A program made the position numbers and the translations under genes. DNA of 64,000 bases from CAYZXL01 sp964482435 (GTDB taxonomy: Bacteria > Auribacterota > JABMQX01), in NCBI GenBank assembly GCA_964482435.1, contig CAYZXL010000004.1, forward strand, positions 110,068-174,067, given 5' to 3'. Each line of letters opens with the position of its first letter. The first letter of the stretch is position 1. Below are positions 9,696-17,848 of this stretch, one piece after another. A model generated the notes under the pieces. It searched no databases, was not told the origin of the DNA, and saw nothing but the letters and a program-made list of their open reading frames with translations.

Positions 9696-10367
9696 TCACG
9701 CCTCGTGGCGTCCGGGGACGTGAGAACCGCTCCGTCTCCTTCTTCTCGCCAGCCAGATGCCAAGCCCCGAGGCGACGAGAAGAAGCGGTGCCGGTTCGGG
9801 CATGCACATTCTCAGGTCGTCAAAGTAAAATGTCAGGGGAATGTCGTCCCTTGTCAACGTCGCGCTGACAATCTCGCCATGTCGGTTCCTGATGGTAAGG
9901 TCCTTGGCAAGGCCAGCGGCATCCCACTGGGGCTTGGGCAGGTTGTACGCGCGGACATAAATCGTGTTGCCCGTCGAGGCCGCGTAGCTGCCGGATTGAG
10001 ACCATGTCCCCTGAGGATGGACGAACGTGCCGTACCCGCAGTGGACCACGTCGAGAAGGACATCATCAATCTTCCATTCTGTGCTCTCAAAAGCCGACGT
10101 CAGCCCGGGCGCGTTCGGGTCATCAATGTCCGCGGGTCCTCCGGGGTTGGCTCCATTCATGGCCTTCCAGAGCTGGACAAGGGCGCCTTTTGAGAAGTCC
10201 GGCGTGCCGAAAGTCACCTCTCCGGGCACGGGCCCACTGCAAGTCGTTATCGGCGACGGTCCCTCCGGATGAATGTTCGACCAGGTGATAAACGCCCCTT
10301 CACAAGGATTGATGCAGGCGATTGCTGCCGCGGTTGCCGCAATAGCGAGTGAGATTACTGTTTTCAT
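9696..10367 (-). CDS. PEP-CTERM secreted protein, paralogue 1
   Basis: 223 residues: signal peptide (1-24, ending CEGA), an exported domain starting ITWSNIH, and a PEP-CTERM sorting tail near 189-213 (PEP motif, hydrophobic LLLVASGLGIWLA, then RRRRR). PEP-CTERM tails are recognised by an exosortase, absent from this window. The body is very similar to the next two genes (VTFGTPDFSKGALVQLWKAM, CGYGTFVHP, IYVRAYNLP, FYFD). The start codon overlaps the stop of paralogue 2 by ATGA, so the two are translationally coupled. The function of the body is unknown. Unlike the other two, an additional 14 residues (SGSHVPGRHEA-type) follow the arginine cluster, which suggests the stop is displaced. Confidence 0.9.
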   Translation of the reverse strand: MKTVISLAIAATAAAIACINPCEGAFITWSNIHPEGPSPITTCSGPVPGEVTFGTPDFSKGALVQLWKAMNGANPGGPADIDDPNAPGLTSAFESTEWKIDDVLLDVVHCGYGTFVHPQGTWSQSGSYAASTGNTIYVRAYNLPKPQWDAAGLAKDLTIRNRHGEIVSATLTRDDIPLTFYFDDLRMCMPEPAPLLLVASGLGIWLARRRRRSGSHVPGRHEA

Positions 10368-11032
10368 GTCATCCCCCTTCGCGTTTTCCTTTTTCTTGCG
10401 AGCCAGATGCCAAGCCCCGGAAGAACCAATAGGAGTGGCGCGGGCTCGGGCATCGCCAGGTGCAGATTGTCGAAATAGAACGTCATCGGCGTCGGCGGTA
10501 TGTCATCCCTGGTCAGAGTAGCGCTGACAACATTCCCCTGTTGGTTCCTGATGGTGATGTCCCTGCCGGTCATATCAGCGGCCTCCCACTGCGGCCTCGG
10601 GAGATTGTACGCGCGGACATAAATCGTGTTGCCCGTCGAGGCCGCATAGCTGCCGGATTGAGACCATGTCCCTTCGGGATGGACGAACGTCCCGTATCCG
10701 CAGTGGACCTCGTTGAGGAGAACATCGTCAATCTTCCAGTTCGTCGAAGAGAAAGCCGCCATGTTCCCCGGGTTGTTCGGGTCATCAATGTCGGCAATTC
10801 CTCCAGGGGAAGGCCCATTCATCGCCTTCCAGAGCTGGACGAGAGCCCCTTTTGAGAAGTCCGGCGTGCCGAAAGTCACCTCTCCGGGCACCGGCCTGCC
10901 GGTCCAATCCGTTATCGGACATGGTCCCTCTGCGTGAATGTTCGACCAGGTAATGAATGCAGCGTCGGAAAGCATGCTCAGGGCGACAACCTTGCCAAGA
11001 ACCGCAAGGCTCAGCAGAGTCCTCGTTCTCAT
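10364..11032 (-). CDS. PEP-CTERM secreted protein, paralogue 2
   Basis: 222 residues with a signal peptide (1-25), the same body domain as its neighbours and a PEP-CTERM tail (MPEPAPLLLVLPGLGIWLA followed by RKRK). DNA identity to paralogue 1 is high over long blocks, for example around the CATAAATCGTGTTGCCCGTC segment present in both, pointing to recent tandem duplication or gene conversion. It precedes paralogue 1 in the same transcript with a 4-base overlap. The substrate or partner of the family is unknown. Confidence 0.9.
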   Translation of the reverse strand: MRTRTLLSLAVLGKVVALSMLSDAAFITWSNIHAEGPCPITDWTGRPVPGEVTFGTPDFSKGALVQLWKAMNGPSPGGIADIDDPNNPGNMAAFSSTNWKIDDVLLNEVHCGYGTFVHPEGTWSQSGSYAASTGNTIYVRAYNLPRPQWEAADMTGRDITIRNQQGNVVSATLTRDDIPPTPMTFYFDNLHLAMPEPAPLLLVLPGLGIWLARKRKTRRGMT

Positions 11033-11104
11033 CTTCTTCCCCTTTCTTCAGTCCCTTCGCTCAGCCTCGATTCTTCTCTGACATTCTATGAGAAGCTTCG
11101 CTCA

Positions 11105-11240
11105 ACCGGAGACCATGAAAATGCTGGCTGCCCGTGGCTCTTTTGCAGAGCGACTGTTGGCCTGCGTGGTTCTCTCGCCAGGACGCTGAGACGCCGAGAA
11201 CTGCGGAGGTTGCGTCCTTTGCGGCTTTGCGAGAGACACG
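11105..11240. repeat. Dispersed compound repeat, copy B (inverted)
   Basis: Reverse orientation relative to copies A, D and E: GGAGACCATGAAAATG comes first, then TCTCTCGCCAGGACGC and the inverse TGCGGCTTTGCGAGAGA. It sits between PEP-CTERM paralogues 2 and 3, so it split or arrived after the duplication. Confidence 0.65.
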
Positions 11241-11334
11241 TCCCGTGTGCTGGTGAGCGCTGCGTAGCCGTTGTTTTTGGGTCACAGGCCTGTTAGCTGG
11301 CACGGGCAGCGAGCGCGCGGGCTATCAAAAGAGT

Positions 11335-11360
11335 AAGGGATGGCCTTTCGACCATCCCTT
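11335..11360 (-). terminator. Hairpin terminator after PEP-CTERM paralogue 3
   Basis: A 9-bp stem (AAGGGATGG with CCATCCCTT) with an 8-base loop, followed on the minus strand by ACTCTTTTG. It lies 37 bases past the stop codon of paralogue 3 and so ends that transcript before the other two paralogues. Confidence 0.6.
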
Positions 11361-11396
11361 CCGTCTATTCTCAGGATTACTCGATTTCGGAACCGA

Positions 11397-12035
11397 CTAC
11401 TTCTTCCTCCTCAGAGCCCAGACCGCAAGCCCGGGAACGAGGAACAGAAGCGTTGCGGGTTCAGGAACCGGGGCCGTCTTCAGATTGTCGAAGTAGAACG
11501 TCAGCGGGATGTCATCCCTTGTCAGGGTGTTGCTGACAATCTGGCCCTGCGGGTTCCTGATTCCAATCTCCTTGGCATCAGCAGCGGCGTCCCACTGCGC
11601 CAAGGGCAGGTTGTAGGCGCGGACATAAATTGTGTTGCCCGCCGCTGCCGCGTAGCTAGCGGACTGGGACCAGGTTCCCTGGGGATTCATGAACGTCCCG
11701 TACCCGCAATGGACCGAGTCGAGAAGGACGTCATCAATCTTCCAGTCTTTGCTGGCGAAAGCCGCCGTGTTCGCGAGGTCGTTGGGGTCATCAATGTCCG
11801 CGGGTCCTCCGGGGTTAGCTCCATTCATGGCCTTCCAGAGCTGGACAAGAGCTCCCTTGGAGAAGTCCGGCGTACCGAAGGTCACCTCGCCGGGCACGAC
11901 CGCACCGTGGGAGTCCACGACTGGGAATGCACCTTCGGCATGGATATTGGACCATGTGATGAATGCGCCCTCGCAGACGCCGACGAACATTACCGCCGTC
12001 AGCACCGCTACGATCATTAAGGTTCGCTTTCTCAT
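11397..12035 (-). CDS. PEP-CTERM secreted protein, paralogue 3
   Basis: 212 residues: signal peptide (1-23), the shared ITWSNIH domain and a classic VPEPATLLFLVPGLAVWAL tail followed by RRKK, which ends the protein cleanly as in most PEP-CTERM proteins. It has diverged more from paralogues 1 and 2 than they have from each other. A terminator follows at 11335-11360, so it is a separate transcript. Its ATG is preceded by GGAAAGGGGG. Confidence 0.92.
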   Translation of the reverse strand: MRKRTLMIVAVLTAVMFVGVCEGAFITWSNIHAEGAFPVVDSHGAVVPGEVTFGTPDFSKGALVQLWKAMNGANPGGPADIDDPNDLANTAAFASKDWKIDDVLLDSVHCGYGTFMNPQGTWSQSASYAAAAGNTIYVRAYNLPLAQWDAAADAKEIGIRNPQGQIVSNTLTRDDIPLTFYFDNLKTAPVPEPATLLFLVPGLAVWALRRKK

Positions 12036-12140
12036 GCTACCCCCTTTCCAATTTGGGCGATTGCTTATCCGAAACTTTTACTTTTCTTCATATCCCGACT
12101 GCCGCTTCTTTTCGACAGTCAGGGTAGCGAACTTACTTTC

Positions 12141-12935
12141 TCAGTATGGTCTCGCGCAAACCCACACTGCCGTGGCAGCCGGTCGTCTCAGGTACCAGAA
12201 GCCGGCGCCCGGCTCAAACGTTATGTCTGACAACTTGGCCCCAACTGGGTCGAACCATTTCCCGTCGTATGGCGAGCCGGCAGCCCCAACAAGGAATGCA
12301 AACACGTAATTCTGAACGGCGGAGTCCCACTTATAGACGATGTCCGCGGCTGCCGGTGCAGGCCCGCGCTGTCCGATGTCCTTGAGCGTGCTGTCATTGA
12401 TCTTCAGGGTCGTCGGGTACGGCCAGTCGAACATCGTCAATCCCTGGACGAGCCCGACGCTCGTGCTCGCTTCCATCGGCACCCAGCCGAGGAACGTGAT
12501 GGTCGCGAGGGGGTCCCCGGTGTTCCTTCTCAAAATCCAGCAGGCCTCTCCCGCCTCGAACACGAGGCCGGACAGCTGCCCTCCCTTGGCATCAAACCAC
12601 TTCCCGTCGTACGGGGAGCCCGCGGCCTTCACAAGAAACGCCCAAGCGTAGTCCTGGATGGTAGGGTCCCACTTGTAGATGATGTCCGCCGCCGCAGGCG
12701 CAGGACCGCCTAAAAGCTTCTCTTTAATCATGTCACCGACGCAGCCTGCCGCGCCATTGAGATGCTTGTCGGCAGCGTCCAACGGAACGGAAATCATCGT
12801 CAGCCCGTTCTGTACCGTGTCAACCTTCACGAAACCGACCGGGTCCGTGTACACCTGGGCCATGGCTGTCGGAGCGAATAAAGAGACAGCCACAATACCT
12901 GCTACAAGTCCGGCGATTGCAATGCTTGTCCTCAT
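12141..12935 (-). CDS. Secreted two-repeat protein of unknown function
   Basis: 264 residues with a signal peptide (1-26, cleavage after AMA). The mature part has two homologous units, about 30-150 and 150-264, each with the pattern PAPAAADI-YKWD, W-AFLV-AAGSPYDGKWFD and F-AG-WYLRR. Similar exported proteins with a VGFVKVDTV start and a tail of aromatic residues are frequent in Verrucomicrobia-like genomes, where their function is unknown. The ribosome site AAAGGAGC lies just before ATG. It is a candidate cell-surface or matrix protein. The last residues (VWVCARPY) diverge from the first unit, which may be normal for the terminal strand. Confidence 0.85.
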   Translation of the reverse strand: MRTSIAIAGLVAGIVAVSLFAPTAMAQVYTDPVGFVKVDTVQNGLTMISVPLDAADKHLNGAAGCVGDMIKEKLLGGPAPAAADIIYKWDPTIQDYAWAFLVKAAGSPYDGKWFDAKGGQLSGLVFEAGEACWILRRNTGDPLATITFLGWVPMEASTSVGLVQGLTMFDWPYPTTLKINDSTLKDIGQRGPAPAAADIVYKWDSAVQNYVFAFLVGAAGSPYDGKWFDPVGAKLSDITFEPGAGFWYLRRPAATAVWVCARPY

Positions 12936-13432
12936 TACTGTCAGCTCCTTTCTTATGCGTTCAACTTACAATACCGATTCCTGTCTGACGAGGTTGAAAC
13001 CTCCTCCTTTTTGTGTCAGCCCCAACCAGCCGACAGTTCCACTTACACCCCTTCTTTTATTCGTGTCAAAAATAGGTTCTGTCCACTCCTTTGTCAAGAA
13101 AAAAATGCTCTTTTTTCGTCAGAAAATTATAGGCGACTTTTCTCCACATGACACTGAGAAACATACCCTCGAAGCGACTCCCAGTCAAGAAAAAAAAGAC
13201 ACTTTTTTTATCGGAAAGACCGCCCGAAAAAGCGGGCGACAGGCTCTCTTTTCCTATGCCATGGATTTGATGTAACCCTCTCTTCGCTCGGGGGTTACAG
13301 GCATGAGCCAAAGACCCGCACGGTTCAGCTCCACACTCTCTCACCCCGTTTGAAAAGCGAATCGGGTCACGGACGAACCACCCGGCGGCCTTTTTTTCCA
13401 CACCCAGAGCGCGTGCGGAGCGTCCGGAATTT
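12936..13432. other. AT-rich non-coding gap between mazG and the secreted protein
   Basis: About 500 bases with no supported gene. It is distinctly AT-rich, with runs such as AAAAAAATG and CTTTTTTCG around 13095-13215, unlike the surrounding DNA. The promoter of the secreted-protein gene is probably here, but I could not choose a specific -35/-10 pair. Confidence 0.5.
13221..13238 (-). terminator. Possible terminator downstream of mazG
   Basis: A 6-bp G+C stem (CGCCCG with CGGGCG) and a 6-base loop, followed on the minus strand by GTCTTTCCGATAAAAAAAG. It is 195 bases past the mazG stop. The T run is poor, so this is only a candidate. Confidence 0.3.
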
Positions 13433-14362
13433 TCAGCGTCCTGGCTGCGACTTCTGTTCTTCCTCGGCCTTGATTGCGTCCCAGACAGCGTCCATTTCGC
13501 TGATTGACAGGTCGCTCAGGTTCTTGCCGCTCGCTGCGACGCGGCGCTCCATGTCCCGGAACCTCTTGGCGAACTTAGCGGTCGTTCGACGGAGCGCCTG
13601 CTCTGCGTCCAGTTTCAGGAGGCGGCATACGTTCACCACCGAGAAAAGAATATCGCCCATCTCCTCCGCAATATGTCCCTTCTCTCGTCGAGAGATCGCT
13701 TCTCGCAGCTCCTGAGTCTCCTCGCAGATTTTCTCGACGACGTCCTGCGCTTTTTCCCAATCGAAGCCGACCTGGGAGGCGCGCCTCTGCGTCTTTTGCG
13801 CTTTCTGGAGAGCGGGGAGATGGCGCGGGATGCCGTTCATCAAAGAAGTGCTTCCCTTCCGGGCCATTTCCTCCTGCTTCATGCGATACCACTGGTCGAG
13901 GACTTCCTGGGGGCTGTTGGGCTGGGGGAGGCTGCTTGTTGCGTCGTGCATCTTTTCCCCCGTGGGCTTTCGCTGATTCTGCAAAGCGCGGTTCTCCAAC
14001 GACGCGGCTGTCGCGGGGCCTTCCGTGGAAGGCTTTATGCCCGGGGCGACCTTGCCGTCCTGTTGGCCGAAGACGTGTGGGTGCCGCCGCGTCATTTTCT
14101 CGTGAGCGAAGTCTATTACATCGTCAATCCCAAACCTTCCCACGTCCGAGGACACCTTGCTCATGAAGACGATGTGAAAAAGCAAATCGCCAAGCTCCTC
14201 CTTCAGCTTCTCGGGGTCGTCGTGCTCTATCGCTTCAATGACCTCGTACGTCTCCTCGATGAGAAAGGGCTTCAGGGAGTCGAGCGTCTGCTCCTTATCC
14301 CAGGGGCATCCTTTCTCGCCCCGCAGCGCATCCATAAGTTTCATGAGCTTTTCAAAACTCAC
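13433..14362 (-). CDS. mazG: Nucleoside triphosphate pyrophosphohydrolase MazG
   Basis: Hydrolyses (d)NTPs to monophosphates, a house-cleaning enzyme of the all-alpha NTP-PPase superfamily. Both repeats are present: GCPWDKEQT with the EETYEV-EAIE and EELGDLLFHIVF metal-binding helices, then the second half with EETQELREAI and EEMGDILFSVVN. The protein is about 309 residues against about 260 for E. coli; the excess is a low-complexity linker of roughly 45 residues between the halves. I chose GTG at 14362 because GAGAGGAA lies five bases before it and the protein then begins SFEKLMKLMDALR as in other MazG; a GTG five codons earlier is also possible. It is last in the rimI-side of the minus-strand run, after a repeat-filled gap. 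Confidence 0.94.
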   Translation of the reverse strand: MSFEKLMKLMDALRGEKGCPWDKEQTLDSLKPFLIEETYEVIEAIEHDDPEKLKEELGDLLFHIVFMSKVSSDVGRFGIDDVIDFAHEKMTRRHPHVFGQQDGKVAPGIKPSTEGPATAASLENRALQNQRKPTGEKMHDATSSLPQPNSPQEVLDQWYRMKQEEMARKGSTSLMNGIPRHLPALQKAQKTQRRASQVGFDWEKAQDVVEKICEETQELREAISRREKGHIAEEMGDILFSVVNVCRLLKLDAEQALRRTTAKFAKRFRDMERRVAASGKNLSDLSISEMDAVWDAIKAEEEQKSQPGR

Positions 14363-14458
14363 AATTTCCTCTCGCACCCATTAGATTTGGCTTATGAGCC
14401 TTAGTGCTCTGATTCATAAATCCTGTCCCGCCGCCGGCGGGATTGGACGGCGGCTTCA

Positions 14459-14583
14459 GTCCTTTCTCGCCAAGACGCTAAGACGCCAAGCGTCTTGTCT
14501 GTCTGATTCTCAGCGGTCCTTTGCGTCTTCGCGGCTTTGCGAGAGACCTCGTTTGTCCCCCGCGGAACGCGGGGCGGGATTGA
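14459..14583. repeat. Dispersed compound repeat, copy C, plus palindrome
   Basis: TTTCTCGCCAAGACGCTAAG ... TTGCGTCTTCGCGGCTTTGCGAGAGA forms the inverted core. Directly after it is CCCCCGCGGAACGCGGGG, a separate palindrome that recurs near 34655 and 34794. It lies in the 300-base gap between rimI and mazG, which has no gene. Confidence 0.65.
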
Positions 14584-14680
14584 TGGTGTTCAAAAGAAGC
14601 ACTCCGTTCCGGATACGTGACCGTACTTGTGAAAGCACGTACTTAGCTTTGAGTTTTGTCGTGAGCGAACCGGCGGGCCG

Positions 14681-15277
14681 TCAGTCAAAGTCGTGCTCGT
14701 CTTGTTCGACTAACTCCTTCGCCATAAAAATGGCGTCTTCCTTTTCCCGCGTGTAATAACCTTCCTTGACGGCGACTGCCGCGAAGCCGGACTTCCGGTA
14801 CATCGCCTGTGCGCTGAGATTCGATGCTCTCACCTCGAGCGTCACACGGTTCGCCCCATGCCTCACCGCCATTTCCACCAGAACCGAAAGCAAACGCGAC
14901 CCAATGCCACAACGCCGATAATGGCGGTGCACCGCAATGTTGACGATGTGCGAGGAATCTCCCAGCCTCATACCCGCGTATCCGACGACTTTGCCGTCGG
15001 CAAAAGCCGTGAAGAACTTCAGCCATCTCGACCGCAGCATCTTGAAAAACGCCCTCCGCGGCCACGGGGAAGGGTATGAGTCCTTCTCAATCTCGTGGAC
15101 TTTCTTCACGTCGGCGGGCGTCATCGGAAGAAACGTTACGGGTAAAACCTCGTGCTCAAGCCGTCCGGAGGATTCCGCCACCTCGGCGAGCTTCTTCTCA
15201 CCTGCCGATGGCACGATCGCCGAGTCGTCCGATTGTCTGAGGCGCTCCTGCGGCGCCGACTCGCCGGAATCTCTCAC
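14681..15277 (-). CDS. rimI: RimI-like GNAT N-acetyltransferase
   Basis: A GNAT-fold acetyltransferase like RimI, which acetylates the N-terminus of ribosomal protein S18. The core from about residue 46 shows TPADVKKVHEIEKDSYPSPW, the strand VVGYAGM, the acetyl-CoA loop RRCGIGSRLL (a variant of Q/RxxGxG/A) and LEVRASNLSAQAMYRKSGF. The frame is open further upstream, but GTG at 15277 is preferred: it follows the stop of the Fe-S gene by two bases with GGAAA before it, which fits coupling. This leaves about 35 residues of poorly conserved N-terminal extension. The rpsR gene encoding the usual target lies upstream in the same operon. Substrate is inferred from family, not proven. Confidence 0.88.
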   Translation of the reverse strand: MRDSGESAPQERLRQSDDSAIVPSAGEKKLAEVAESSGRLEHEVLPVTFLPMTPADVKKVHEIEKDSYPSPWPRRAFFKMLRSRWLKFFTAFADGKVVGYAGMRLGDSSHIVNIAVHRHYRRCGIGSRLLSVLVEMAVRHGANRVTLEVRASNLSAQAMYRKSGFAAVAVKEGYYTREKEDAIFMAKELVEQDEHDFD

Positions 15278-15279
15278 GG

Positions 15280-15963
15280 CTATTTCCTTGCCGGGCACGC
15301 CTTGATGCAAAGCCCGCAAATGTGGTGACCGATGTTCCAGGTGTTTCTGTAGAAGCGGAGTTGCTCCTGGCACTTCGCCAGGTCAAAATCTTCACGCCTC
15401 TCCGAAATGGCACTTACCGGACATGCGCCTATGCACGCCCTGCAATCGCCGCAATCGCGGTTCAGCGGCTCAGCGGCCGGCAAGGGGGCATCTGTGAAGA
15501 CGGTGACATATCTCACCCTCGCGCCGTGCTGCGGGCTGATAATCAGGTTGTTGAGGCCGTACCATCCGAGTCCAGCATGATAGGCAGCCCAACGGTGGGA
15601 CGCGTGTCCAAGATTCCTGGTCCAGTCAATGACCTGCGATGATGGGACGGGGCACGCCTCGTATCCCATGCGCTGGATTGCGTTTGTCACGCGAAGGGCC
15701 ATGTCGTCCAGCTCCCTGTTAACTACCCGGTAATGATATGCATAAAGGCGGCTCGGGCCGTCAACCAGCGAGTCAATTATCGAGTCGGAAAGCCGGCAAC
15801 CGATGCACACCGCGTAGGGAAATCGTGCCAATTCCTCCGCCGCCGGCGGTTGTGCGCATCCGCGCTTCATCCTTTCCACCGAAGCGACTCCAAACGAACA
15901 CGCCCCGGCATCGAGTGCCGCTCGCTCAAGAAGTGAGAAAGTGTCTGCTGCGATTTCTTTCAT
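15280..15963 (-). CDS. QueG-like 4Fe-4S protein (COG1600), short form
   Basis: 227 residues related to epoxyqueuosine reductase QueG, the cobalamin and Fe-S enzyme of tRNA queuosine synthesis. Family signatures are VIDWTRNLGHASHRWAAYHAGLGWYGLNN and two ferredoxin-type clusters, CGDCRACIGACP and C...HHICGLCIKACP, near the C-terminus. It is shorter than true QueG (about 350-380 residues), lacking the C-terminal HEAT region, so it may reduce another substrate. ATG at 15963 is used because the frame upstream of it has low-complexity sequence and MKEIAADTFSLLERAALDAG is a normal start; no strong ribosome site is seen. It is coupled to rimI by two bases. Confidence 0.85.
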   Translation of the reverse strand: MKEIAADTFSLLERAALDAGACSFGVASVERMKRGCAQPPAAEELARFPYAVCIGCRLSDSIIDSLVDGPSRLYAYHYRVVNRELDDMALRVTNAIQRMGYEACPVPSSQVIDWTRNLGHASHRWAAYHAGLGWYGLNNLIISPQHGARVRYVTVFTDAPLPAAEPLNRDCGDCRACIGACPVSAISERREDFDLAKCQEQLRFYRNTWNIGHHICGLCIKACPARK

Positions 15964-16127
15964 AAGTAGAAGAGAAGAGAAAAAAGACGAACAGGATAAA
16001 CAGGTTGATCTTGACAGTCCGGTTATCCCGTCAGAATGACGGAGTTTTCCAACTCTCTGCGTGCTCGGCGTTCTCTGTGGTGACTCCCCCAAAAGCCGGT
16101 GTAAAAGGCCACCACGAGGACTCTTCT

Positions 16128-16976
16128 TCACGTCCCCTCATTGGGGGCGGCTACCGGGCTGTCCTCAACGGAAATGCCAATGACGCAAATCCCGCTGCTG
16201 TCTGCCAGCCGAACGAGTTCCTCCCCATCAATCACCAGAGTCTTGTTTGCCTCCAGAGCAAGCAAAGCCGCCCCGGCTTCCTGGATGGCGCGGATTGTCT
16301 CGATACCTATGACCGGGACGTCAAACCTCATATCCTGCGCCGGCTTGGCCATTTTCACGACGACCGTTCCGGGGCCGGCGACCTTCCCTCCCCGCCGGAT
16401 GGTCTCATCGGTTCCCTCGAGGGCCTCTACTGCCACGATCGCCCTGTCTTTCACCACCACTGTCTGCCCGATGTCAAGCCTGCCAATCTCCCTGGCGATG
16501 CGGGCGCCGAACTTCGCATCCTCCAGTTCGGCCTCTGTCGGCTGCCGACGCGTCAAGACCCCTTCCTTCGCCATGTAGTCTTTCAGAAAAGAAGTGGAGT
16601 CAAGAAGAGTTATCCCATCCTTGCTCATTTCTTCCACGACAGAGGAGAAGATGGTGTCAGCCTTTCGGTCGTTGAGCTGCGAAAGGACCTTCAGCCCCCT
16701 AAGGTCAAACTTCAGCTTCTGAAACATTCGCGTGGGGCGTATCTGCCCCGCCATGACAGCCCTGGAGACGCCTGCGTTCTTGAAGAAATTGATTATTTTC
16801 CCCAATTGGCCGATGCCAACCCATACCAGGTTGTCAACGAGGTTCTCGAGTTCCGGTGAGGTCTCCCCGCGAAAACCCACAGCCTCGATCCTTGCGCCAT
16901 GCCTTTTCTTGTAGCACGAAGCCACCAGAAGCGGAAACTTGCCATTTCCTGCTATGAGACCAAGGGGTTCCTCCAT
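16128..16976 (-). CDS. lpxI: UDP-2,3-diacylglucosamine pyrophosphatase LpxI
   Basis: Cleaves UDP-2,3-diacylglucosamine to lipid X (the fourth lipid A step) in organisms lacking LpxH. The LpxI N-terminal part (LGLIAGNGKFPLLVA at the start, LVWVGIGQLGKIINFFK) and the C-terminal part (KPAQDMRFDVPVIGIETI, EAGAALLALEANKT, and a conserved aspartate-rich loop) are all present; 282 residues is normal for the family. The ATG at 16976 has GGAGAG eight bases before it; an open frame 17 codons longer lacks such a site. It directly follows lpxA (60 bases). Confidence 0.94.
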   Translation of the reverse strand: MEEPLGLIAGNGKFPLLVASCYKKRHGARIEAVGFRGETSPELENLVDNLVWVGIGQLGKIINFFKNAGVSRAVMAGQIRPTRMFQKLKFDLRGLKVLSQLNDRKADTIFSSVVEEMSKDGITLLDSTSFLKDYMAKEGVLTRRQPTEAELEDAKFGARIAREIGRLDIGQTVVVKDRAIVAVEALEGTDETIRRGGKVAGPGTVVVKMAKPAQDMRFDVPVIGIETIRAIQEAGAALLALEANKTLVIDGEELVRLADSSGICVIGISVEDSPVAAPNEGT

Positions 16977-17036
16977 AGATGCTCTCCGGAACGCATCGCC
17001 CGGGCAAGAATCGGATGCCAGTGGCATCCGTCCCCA

Positions 17037-17810
17037 TTACCTGCCGATCCCCCTCTCGGATTTTGCTATGAAATCCAGAAGGTGGAGAATTTCCGGTAGT
17101 TGCGGCAGTTCGACACGCACTATTTCCATCGCGTGGGTTGTGGCCAGCCCGGACTTGAAGAGGATTTTGAACGCCCTGCGGATGACGTTTCGAGTCTCCG
17201 GCGGCACGCCATGCCTGCGAAGCCCCACCGCGTTGATGTCCCTCACCGAGCACGGAACGCCATCGCTCAGAGCGTAAGGAGGCACGTCCTGGTTGACCTT
17301 CGACACCCCTCCTATCATCGAGAGGGTTCCGATGTGCACGAACTGGTGGATACCCACCAGCCCACCAATGACCGCCCCGTCCTCAATGAGGATATGTCCT
17401 GCCAGAGAAGCCAGATTTGCCATGATAACCCCATCCCCCAGGCAACAGTTGTGGCCGACGTGAGAGTAGGCCATCAGAAAGCAGTCTTCCCCGACAATCG
17501 TCTTAGACCCCTCTGCCGTTGATGAATTCACCGTAGCGCATTCTCTGATGACCGTGCGTGCGCCTATCTCCACATATGTCTTCTCTCCGCAGTACTTCAA
17601 ATCCTGGCATCGCAAGCCGACGCAAGCCCCGGGGAAAATCTCGCAGCATTCGCCTATGGTCGTGAATCCATCCACCATGGCGTGGGGGTGGATAATCGCG
17701 CTGTCACCTATCTTCACGTGGTCGCCGATGATGGCGTACGGGCCTATTTGAACATCCTTCCCCAGGTCAGCTTTAGCGCTGACAATCGCGGTGGGATGTA
17801 TTTTTGTCAA
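17037..17810 (-). CDS. lpxA: Acyl-ACP--UDP-N-acetylglucosamine O-acyltransferase LpxA
   Basis: First lipid A step: transfers a 3-hydroxyacyl chain from ACP to UDP-GlcNAc. Length 257 and the left-handed parallel beta-helix of hexapeptide repeats (IHPTAIVSAKADLGKDVQIGPYAIIGDHVKIGD and onward) fit LpxA, including the catalytic-histidine region AYSHVGHNCCLG and the GLVGIHQFVHIGTLSMIGG segment. Start codon is TTG, with AAGGAGG five bases before it. It lies 38 bases after lpxC-fabZ and 60 before lpxI. Confidence 0.97.
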   Translation of the reverse strand: MTKIHPTAIVSAKADLGKDVQIGPYAIIGDHVKIGDSAIIHPHAMVDGFTTIGECCEIFPGACVGLRCQDLKYCGEKTYVEIGARTVIRECATVNSSTAEGSKTIVGEDCFLMAYSHVGHNCCLGDGVIMANLASLAGHILIEDGAVIGGLVGIHQFVHIGTLSMIGGVSKVNQDVPPYALSDGVPCSVRDINAVGLRRHGVPPETRNVIRRAFKILFKSGLATTHAMEIVRVELPQLPEILHLLDFIAKSERGIGR

Positions 17811-17848
17811 TTCTCCTCCTTGAGTGGACCGGGTTGTTCGGGGACGGG

